NCBI RefSeq assembly: GCF_011752565.1
Contig: NZ_VWXK01000006.1
Coordinates: forward strand, 1-64,000
Source of the DNA: Pantoea sp. Ap-967
Lineage (GTDB): Bacteria > Pseudomonadota > Gammaproteobacteria > Pseudomonadales > Pseudomonadaceae
Reading direction: 5' to 3'
DNA length: 64,000 bases
Shown here: positions 58,147 through 64,000 of the stretch, piece after piece
Numbering within the stretch: position 1 is the first letter of the stretch
Layout of the letters: each line of letters starts with the position of its first letter
The notes under the pieces: model-generated
Database searches by the model: none
Told to the model about the DNA's origin: nothing
What the model saw: only the letters and a program-made list of their open reading frames with translations
Program-made: the position numbers and the translations under genes

Positions 58147-58238
58147 CCTGTAGGAGCGGGCTTGCCCCGCGAAGCAGGCGCCGCGCTGCATGGCACCGGC
58201 TTCGCCGGTGTTCGCGGGGCAAGCCCGCTCCTACAAGG
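58147..58238. repeat. REP pair inside the gsp operon (gspI-gspJ gap)
   Basis: GTAGGAGCGGGCTTGCCCCG and complement around a spacer with ACCGGCTTCGCCGGT. The pair occupies almost the entire gspI-gspJ gap, whereas nearly all other gsp genes overlap or nearly touch. Confidence 0.9.
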
Positions 58239-58255
58239 ATCGTGGGAGGTTGGGG

Positions 58256-58621
58256 TCATGGGCGCTCCAGGAACAGGGTGTACTGGCCCAGGGGCAGGCG
58301 CTGGTCGCGGTCGGCGAACAGCAGCAGCTCGCCGCGGCGCAGGTCGCGCACGCCGGTACGGCGCAACTGCAGTTGCCAGTGGCAGGCCTGGCCGCCTTGG
58401 TCGAGCACGCCATCGGCCTGATTGCCAGGCGGCCAGAACTGCTCCACGCTGAAGCGCGCCTGCAGCTCGCGCGCACACAGCACACCCAGGCGATGCTGCT
58501 GCAGGTTGTGCTGCACGGCCAGGCGCTGGCGCAACACCTGGCTGGTAATGACGGCCAGTACGGCGGCAATCGCCAAGGCCACCGTCACCTCCAGCAGGGT
58601 GAAGCCTCGCTGGCGGTTCAT
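58256..58621 (-). CDS. gspI: Type II secretion minor pseudopilin GspI
   Basis: 121 residues with the prepilin signal MNRQRG|FTLLEVTVALAIAAVLA and the CARELQARF region typical of GspI. The start overlaps the gspH stop by four bases. Confidence 0.92.
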   Translation of the reverse strand: MNRQRGFTLLEVTVALAIAAVLAVITSQVLRQRLAVQHNLQQHRLGVLCARELQARFSVEQFWPPGNQADGVLDQGGQACHWQLQLRRTGVRDLRRGELLLFADRDQRLPLGQYTLFLERP

Positions 58622-59055
58622 GGCGTGCTCGCCACGCGCAAGCGGCCATCGCGTTCCCAATCCCAACGCTGGCTGCCCTCGGCCCAGCGCCAGCGCACAG
58701 TGCCAGGCTGCGCCCACCCCTGCGGGGTGAACAGCAGGCGCGGCCGGGTGCTGGCCGGCCAGTCCGGGCGCAGGCCTTTGGGCCACTCACCCAGGGCGAC
58801 CGTTTCGACCACCCAGCCATCGCCCTCACGGCGCACGAATTCCGGCCGCAGGCCGTTCCAGCGCAACCCACGCAACTGCCCGGCATGCCGCGCCAACGCC
58901 GCCTGGGCACGGGTTTCCACCGCCAGGCGCTGCAGCGCCTGGTCGACGCGGGCCGCGCCGCTGTCGACCCAGGCCACCGCCAACCCGGTCATGAGCCCGG
59001 CAATGGCCAGCACCACCAGCAGTTCGAGCAGGCTGAAGCCCGCCTGGCTGCGCAC
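58618..59055 (-). CDS. gspH: Type II secretion minor pseudopilin GspH
   Basis: 145 residues with the prepilin signal (V/M)RSQAG|FSLLELLVVLAIAGLM. The start is GTG at 59055, three bases after the gspG stop codon; no upstream ATG fits. Confidence 0.9.
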   Translation of the reverse strand: MRSQAGFSLLELLVVLAIAGLMTGLAVAWVDSGAARVDQALQRLAVETRAQAALARHAGQLRGLRWNGLRPEFVRREGDGWVVETVALGEWPKGLRPDWPASTRPRLLFTPQGWAQPGTVRWRWAEGSQRWDWERDGRLRVASTP

Positions 59056-59058
59056 CGG

Positions 59059-59493
59059 TCACAGCGCCCAGTTGCCCAGGTCGGCATCCTGACCCTCGCC
59101 CCCCGGCACGCCGTCGGCGCCGAGCGAGTACACATCCACCCGGCCATGCTCGCCGGGCATGCGGTACTGGTACGGCGTGCCCCACGGGTCTTGCGGCAGG
59201 CGGCGCACGTAGCCATCGCTGCGCCAGGCGCGAGGCAGCGGCGCCTGGGTCGGCTTGCTCACCAGCGCGGCCAGGCCCTGCTCGTTGCTGGGGAAGCGCA
59301 GGTTGTCCAGGCGATACATGTCCAGGGCCTGCTCAAGGGTGGCAAGGTCGGCCATGACCTTCTGCTTCATGGCCTTGTCCTGGTTGCCCAGCACGCTGGG
59401 GGCGACCACGGCGATCAACAGGCCGATGATGAAGATCACCACCATGATTTCCATGAGGGTGAAGCCGCGCTGGCGGTTGCGTCGATGCTGCAT
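59059..59493 (-). CDS. gspG: Type II secretion major pseudopilin GspG
   Basis: 144 residues. Prepilin peptidase should cut after Gly10 (NRQRG|FTLMEIMVVIFIIGLLIA). The C-terminal region with DPWGTPYQY and LGADGVPGGEG is the calcium-binding loop typical of GspG. AAGGAG eight bases before the ATG at 59493 is decisive; an in-frame ATG six codons earlier has no such signal. Confidence 0.95.
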   Translation of the reverse strand: MQHRRNRQRGFTLMEIMVVIFIIGLLIAVVAPSVLGNQDKAMKQKVMADLATLEQALDMYRLDNLRFPSNEQGLAALVSKPTQAPLPRAWRSDGYVRRLPQDPWGTPYQYRMPGEHGRVDVYSLGADGVPGGEGQDADLGNWAL

Positions 59494-59511
59494 GGGAATA
59501 CTCCTTGTCAT

Positions 59512-60714
59512 CTACAGTTGCAGGCCCTGGTTGAGTTGCATGATCGGCAGCAGCACCGCCAGCACGATGAACAGCACCACGGCGCCCATCACCAGGATCA
59601 TCAGGGGTTCGAACAGGGCCATCGCGGTGTCCACCTGGCGGGCGAAGCCACGCTCCTGGTCGTCGGCGACCCGTTCGAGCATGTCGGCCAGGGTGCCGCT
59701 GGCCTCGCCGCTGCCGACCATGTTCACCAGCAACGGCGGGAACTGCTGGCTGGCGTCCAGCGCACGGTGCAGGCTGGTGCCGCCCTGCACCTGCAGGCGC
59801 ACTTGCTCCATGGCCTGGCGGATGCGCCGGTTGCCAACGGTTTCGGTGGCCACCTGCAGGGCTTCGAGCAGGGCCACCCCGCTGCCGCTGAGAATCGCCA
59901 GGCTGCGCGCCAGGCGTGCGCTTTCCAGCACCTGCAGCAAGCTGCCGATGCGCGGCAGGCGCAGCAGCAGGCGGTCGCGGCGCAGGCACCAATGCGGTTT
60001 GCGCAACAGCCAGGTGCCGCCCACGCAGGCGACCAGCGCCAGCCCCAGCAGCCAGGGGCCGGCCTGTACCAAACCCTGGCTCAGGCCGATCAATACCGAA
60101 GTGATGAACGGCAGGCTCTGCCCGGCATGGGCGAATTGCTCGGTGAGCTTGGGCACGACGAAGGTCATCAGGCCCACCACCACCGCCAGCGACACGCCCA
60201 TCAGCACGCTGGGGTAGATCAGCGCGGTACGTGCCTTGTGCTGCTGGCGCTGCACCTGCTCCAGGTGGTCGGCCAGGCGGGTCAGCACCTGGGCCAGGCG
60301 CCCGGAGCGCTCGCCGGCTTCCACCAGCGCGCAGTACAGGCCGGTGAACGGCGCGCCCTGGCGGGCCAGGCTGCGGGCCAGGCCAAGGCCTTCGGCAAGC
60401 GAGCCACGCAGGGCCACCAGCACCCCGTGCAGGGCCGGCTCGCGCAACTGCCGTTCAAGGGTGGCCAGGGCGTCGACCAACGGGATGCCGGCGCCGGTCA
60501 AGGTCGCCAGTTGCCGGGTCAGTTCGCACAGCTGGGCACGGCTCAGGCGCTGGCGCCGTGGCGTGCGGCCGCCGGCCTCGTGGCGCTGCAGCTGGCGCGG
60601 GAACAGGCCCTGCTCGCGCAACAGCTGCCGGGCATGGCGCTCGCTGTCGGCTTGCAGGCTGGCCTTGTGGGTTTTGCCGGCGAGGTCGACGGCCTGGTAA
60701 CGAAAGGTCGGCAT
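59512..60714 (-). CDS. gspF: Type II secretion inner-membrane protein GspF
   Basis: A 400-residue polytopic platform protein with two homologous GspF domains (about 60-190 and 265-385) and three membrane segments. MPTFRYQAVDLAGKTHKASLQADS is the typical N terminus. It starts three bases after gspE. Confidence 0.96.
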   Translation of the reverse strand: MPTFRYQAVDLAGKTHKASLQADSERHARQLLREQGLFPRQLQRHEAGGRTPRRQRLSRAQLCELTRQLATLTGAGIPLVDALATLERQLREPALHGVLVALRGSLAEGLGLARSLARQGAPFTGLYCALVEAGERSGRLAQVLTRLADHLEQVQRQQHKARTALIYPSVLMGVSLAVVVGLMTFVVPKLTEQFAHAGQSLPFITSVLIGLSQGLVQAGPWLLGLALVACVGGTWLLRKPHWCLRRDRLLLRLPRIGSLLQVLESARLARSLAILSGSGVALLEALQVATETVGNRRIRQAMEQVRLQVQGGTSLHRALDASQQFPPLLVNMVGSGEASGTLADMLERVADDQERGFARQVDTAMALFEPLMILVMGAVVLFIVLAVLLPIMQLNQGLQL

Positions 60715-60717
60715 CGG

Positions 60718-62169
60718 TCAGCCCTGCACCACCCGCAGCACTTCGGCCAGGCTGGTTTCGCCGCGGGCCAGGCAATCGCTGGCCATCGCCACCAGGCTCT
60801 GGCGGCGCCCGGCCAGGTAATCCTGCATCGCCAGTTCGCTGGCACCGTCGTAGAGCAAGCCAACCAGGCCTGCGTCCAGTTCAATGAATTCATACAGCCC
60901 TAGGCGCCCAACATAGCCACTGCCCTGGCAATGCTCGCACCCCACCGCGTGGTAGCTGCTGGCAAGCGCTGCCAACTCCGGCCACAGCGCCCGCTCGGCC
61001 GGCTGCAGTGGCTGGGCCTGTGCGCAGCTGCACAGCCGGCGCACCAGGCGCTGGGCCAGCACGCCGCGCAGGCACGAGGCAATCAGGAACGGCTCGATGC
61101 CCATGTCGCGCAGGCGCGTGACCGCCCCCACCGCACTGTTGGTGTGCAAAGTCGACAGCACCAGGTGGCCGGTGAGGCTGGCCTGCACGGCGATCTGCGC
61201 GGTTTCCTGGTCGCGGATCTCACCGAGCATGATCACGTCCGGGTCCTGGCGCAGGATGGCGCGCAGGCCGCTGGCGAAGGTCAGCCCGGCACGTGGGTTG
61301 ATGGCGGTCTGGCCGATGCCGGCGATGGCGTATTCGACCGGGTCTTCGACGGTGAGGATATTGCGGCTGCCGTCATTGAGGCTGTTGAGGCTGGCGTACA
61401 GCGTGGTGGTCTTGCCCGAGCCGGTGGGGCCGGTGGACAGCACGATACCGTTGGGCCGTGCCAGGCAACTGCGCAGGCCGCTTAAAGCGGCGGCCGGCAT
61501 GCCCAGGTTGGCCAGCGCCAGCAGGCTGGCCTGTTTGTCGAGCACGCGCATCACCACCCGTTCGCCATGAATGCCGGGCAGGGTCGAGACGCGCACGTCC
61601 ACCTCTCGCCCCGCCGCACGCAGGGTGATGCGCCCGTCCTGTGGCTGGCGTTTCTCGGCGATGTCCAGGCGCGCCATAACCTTGATGCGCGACACCAGCA
61701 TCGCCGACAGCGCCCGTGGCGGGCGCAGCACTTCGCGCAGGTGGCCGTCGACGCGCAGGCGCACCACCAGGCTCTGCTCGAAGGTTTCAATATGGATATC
61801 CGAGGCGCGCAGGCGCAGGGCCTGGCCGAACAGGCCGTTGATCAGGCGGATCACCGGGGCTTCGTCGTCGCTTTCCAGCAGGTCTTCGATGCGCGGCATT
61901 TCGCTCATCAGGCTGTCCAGGTCGACCTGCTCGCCAATGCCTTCGATCAGGGCTTCGGTGGTGCCGGCGCCGGCCTGGTAAAGCTGGCCAAGGCGCTCGT
62001 CGAACGTGCTGGGCTCCAGGTATTCAAGGCTCGCCGGGCAACCGTGCACGCGCAGCACTTCTTGCAGCTGGGCGCTGTCGGCATCGCGCCGCAGCCACAG
62101 CTGCCAGCCCTGCCCGGCCGGCGCCATGGCCAGGCCAGCCTGGCGCGCCAGGCGGTAGGGCAGCATCAC
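60718..62169 (-). CDS. gspE: Type II secretion ATPase GspE
   Basis: A 483-residue hexameric ATPase that powers pseudopilus assembly. Walker A is GPTGSGKTT (247-255), followed by the Asp-box, Walker B ([13 protein letters not shown]) and His-box regions. The C-terminal zinc-binding module is present but its first pair is C-S-C (RRLCSCAQ) rather than CxxC; the second pair is CEHC. The start overlaps the gspD stop. Confidence 0.96.
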   Translation of the reverse strand: MMLPYRLARQAGLAMAPAGQGWQLWLRRDADSAQLQEVLRVHGCPASLEYLEPSTFDERLGQLYQAGAGTTEALIEGIGEQVDLDSLMSEMPRIEDLLESDDEAPVIRLINGLFGQALRLRASDIHIETFEQSLVVRLRVDGHLREVLRPPRALSAMLVSRIKVMARLDIAEKRQPQDGRITLRAAGREVDVRVSTLPGIHGERVVMRVLDKQASLLALANLGMPAAALSGLRSCLARPNGIVLSTGPTGSGKTTTLYASLNSLNDGSRNILTVEDPVEYAIAGIGQTAINPRAGLTFASGLRAILRQDPDVIMLGEIRDQETAQIAVQASLTGHLVLSTLHTNSAVGAVTRLRDMGIEPFLIASCLRGVLAQRLVRRLCSCAQAQPLQPAERALWPELAALASSYHAVGCEHCQGSGYVGRLGLYEFIELDAGLVGLLYDGASELAMQDYLAGRRQSLVAMASDCLARGETSLAEVLRVVQG

Positions 62170-64000
62170 CAGTTGCCGCCTTCAAGGCGGGCGCGGCTGG
62201 ACGGAAATGCCTGCAGCAGGGATGAATCCTCTGCCAGCGCCGGTAGCTTCAGTGGCGTGGTCTGCTGCAGGGTGCGGTACTTGTCTTCGCTCAAACCGGC
62301 CAGGCTCGGCCCGTCGCGCAGGATGCGCGGGCGAATGAATACCATCAGGTTCTGCTTGGTGTTCTTGCTGGCGTCGGAGCGGAACAGCCGGCCCAGCCCG
62401 GGAATGTCGCCGAGCAAGGGCACGCGCTGGTCGCTGGTGCTCAGTTCGTCACTGATCAGCCCGCCGAGAATCACCAGGCCGTTGTCCTCGACCATGACCT
62501 TGGTCTTGATCTCGCGCTTGTTGGTGATCACATCGCTGGCGGCGCTGGAGTCGGCGATCGACGAGACTTCCTGCACGATGTCCAGGCGCACGCTGTTGTC
62601 GATGTTGATCTGTGGCTTGATGCGCAGCTTTACCCCAACTTCCTTGCGCTCGATGGTCTGGTAGGGGTTGGCGTTGTTCTGGGTGACGGAGCCGGTCACG
62701 AACGGCACTTCCTGGCCCACCAGGATCGACGCCTCGGCGTTGTCCAGGGTCAGCAGGGTGGGCGTGGACAACAGGTTGAAGCCGCTCTTGCCCTTGAGCG
62801 CATTGACCAGCATGGCGAAATTGAAGCCGCCGCCGAAATGGCCAATGCCAGCGGTGGCGCCGGTGGTGGCCGAGAGCAGGTTGCCAAGGGCCTGGTTGTC
62901 ACCGCTGGCAGCAGCGCCGGCGATATTGGCGATGTTCACCCCGTTGCTGCCGAAGTTGACGATGCCGGCGCCGAACTTTTCATCGGCGAACAGCCACTGC
63001 ACGCCCAGCTCCTGGGCGCGGCTGTCGGACACCTCGGCGATGATCGCTTCCACCACCACCTGAGCACGGCGGATATCCAGCTGCTCGACGATCGAGCGGT
63101 AGGCGGCCAGCTCGCTGTCGGGGCCAACCATGACCACGGCGTTGGTGCCCTCCTCGTACTCAAGGCGAATGCCCGAGTCGGTGGCGGTGGCCATCACCGG
63201 CTTGTCCTTGCCCTCGCCTTCGCCGCTGCCTTGGCTGGGCGCGGCGCCTTCCTGGCTGAGGCCGCGCAGCACCTTCACCACCTCGCCAGCATTGGCATGG
63301 CGCAGGTACATCACTTGGGTATTGGTGCTGTGCAGGTTGTCACTGGGGCGGTCGAGCTGGGCCAACAGTGCCCTGACCCGGTCGGTACTGCCACGCACCA
63401 GCAAGGCGTTGCGGCGCGGGTCGGCCACCACCTGGGTGGCGTCGGCGCCCTGTTCGCGCGCCAGCAAGCGGGTCAGCAGTTGCGCGGTGTCGGCGGCGCT
63501 GGCGTGGCGCAACGGCATGACCTGCAGCGGTTCGTCGCTGACCTGGTCGAGCTGGCGCAGCAGGCTGTCGATGCGTTCGAGGTTGCTGCGCCAGTCGGTG
63601 ACCACCAGCAGGTTGGCGGCCGGGTACGGCGTGATCACGCCAACGCGCGGGTCGATCAGCGGCTTGAGAATGCCCAGCATCTGTTCGCTGGCAGCATTGC
63701 GCACGTTGAACACCCGCGTAGCCACGCCATCGCTGCCCTCGCCCTTCTTGCCGGCGGGCTCGACCGGCACCGGCTCCAGGCGCGCGGCCTGGTCGGGCAC
63801 GATCTTCACGCTGCCGTTGGGCAGGTCGACGGCGGCATAGCCTTGGGCGCGCAGCTGGGCCAGGAAGATGTCGTAGATGGCATCGGCGTCATGGCGGTCG
63901 ACCGTGCGCACGGTAACCTTGCCCTTGACCCGCGGGTCGACGATGAAGGTGGTGCCGGTGATACGCGACACGCTGTCGATGAACTCGCCCAGTTCAGTGT
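62166..64000 (-). CDS. gspD: Type II secretion secretin GspD (N terminus outside the window)
   Basis: At least 611 residues of the outer-membrane secretin. The visible part starts inside the N0/N1 region ([20 protein letters not shown]), contains N1-N3 ring-building domains and the C-terminal secretin domain with [15 protein letters not shown] near the end. A Gly/Ser-rich insert ([16 protein letters not shown]) lies in N3. The frame is still open at 64000, so the signal peptide and gspC, if present, lie beyond the edge. Confidence 0.96.
   Translation of the reverse strand, partial: TELGEFIDSVSRITGTTFIVDPRVKGKVTVRTVDRHDADAIYDIFLAQLRAQGYAAVDLPNGSVKIVPDQAARLEPVPVEPAGKKGEGSDGVATRVFNVRNAASEQMLGILKPLIDPRVGVITPYPAANLLVVTDWRSNLERIDSLLRQLDQVSDEPLQVMPLRHASAADTAQLLTRLLAREQGADATQVVADPRRNALLVRGSTDRVRALLAQLDRPSDNLHSTNTQVMYLRHANAGEVVKVLRGLSQEGAAPSQGSGEGEGKDKPVMATATDSGIRLEYEEGTNAVVMVGPDSELAAYRSIVEQLDIRRAQVVVEAIIAEVSDSRAQELGVQWLFADEKFGAGIVNFGSNGVNIANIAGAAASGDNQALGNLLSATTGATAGIGHFGGGFNFAMLVNALKGKSGFNLLSTPTLLTLDNAEASILVGQEVPFVTGSVTQNNANPYQTIERKEVGVKLRIKPQINIDNSVRLDIVQEVSSIADSSAASDVITNKREIKTKVMVEDNGLVILGGLISDELSTSDQRVPLLGDIPGLGRLFRSDASKNTKQNLMVFIRPRILRDGPSLAGLSEDKYRTLQQTTPLKLPALAEDSSLLQAFPSSRARLEGGNW

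Overview
The window is high-GC chromosomal DNA from a member of the Pseudomonas putida group. The evidence is the gene order (lysS-prfB-wsp, xerD-dsbC-hom-thrC, rpsP-rimM-trmD-rplS next to ffh), the protein sequences, and many REP palindromes of the P. putida type (core GGGGCAAGCCCGCTCCTAC) between genes. It opens inside the right end of an IS3-like insertion sequence and closes inside gspD.

Layout. 0.1-4.1 kb, minus strand: a small membrane protein, an alpha/beta-hydrolase lipoprotein and a QEGLA/DUF1704 protein, overlapping head to tail, then a lipoprotein and a TetR regulator. 4.2-6.9 kb: lysS and prfB, the latter with its programmed +1 frameshift. 7.0-15.5 kb: the full Wsp surface-sensing operon wspABCDEF-wspR, a chemotaxis-like pathway ending in a GGDEF diguanylate cyclase. 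15.6-15.9 kb: a shortened DUF533/TerB-like gene. 16.1-21.6 kb, plus strand: a polyamine ABC transporter and aminobutyraldehyde dehydrogenase operon (ydcSTUV-patD type). 21.7-22.3 kb: a HicA/HicB-type toxin-antitoxin pair with a palindromic operator. 22.3-23.4 kb: an Old Yellow Enzyme.

23.4-25.9 kb is the accessory part. Two copies of a structured RNA element, about 1.7 kb apart, share one fold, but the short sequence that pairs twice within each element differs between them. Copy 1 is followed by a 37-codon ORF and a DUF3077 gene. Each copy is followed by one of two ~228-bp direct repeats that flank a two-TM protein of unknown function. I think the RNAs belong to the C4/CI antisense class known from phages P1, P7 and P4; this is from memory and needs a covariance-model search.

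25.9-48.9 kb is core metabolism and information processing: recJ, yaeQ, a CaiB-type CoA transferase, a periplasmic solute-binding-like protein, thrC, hom, dsbC, xerD, a hotdog thioesterase, rplS, trmD, rimM, rpsP, ffh, ypjD, a CNNM/CBS protein, an MFS symporter, purT, a VUT-family protein, DUF1289, a gamma-carbonic-anhydrase-like protein, two Nudix hydrolases and an L,D-transpeptidase.

49.0-55.3 kb is a two-partner secretion pair (TpsB transporter and a 1508-aa filamentous-haemagglutinin-like TpsA without a visible C-terminal toxin module). 55.4-64.0 kb is a type II secretion operon read on the minus strand in the order gspD-E-F-G-H-I-J-L-M-N. No gspK is present between J and L, and a REP pair sits between gspI and gspJ.

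No rRNA, tRNA or CRISPR array was recognised.
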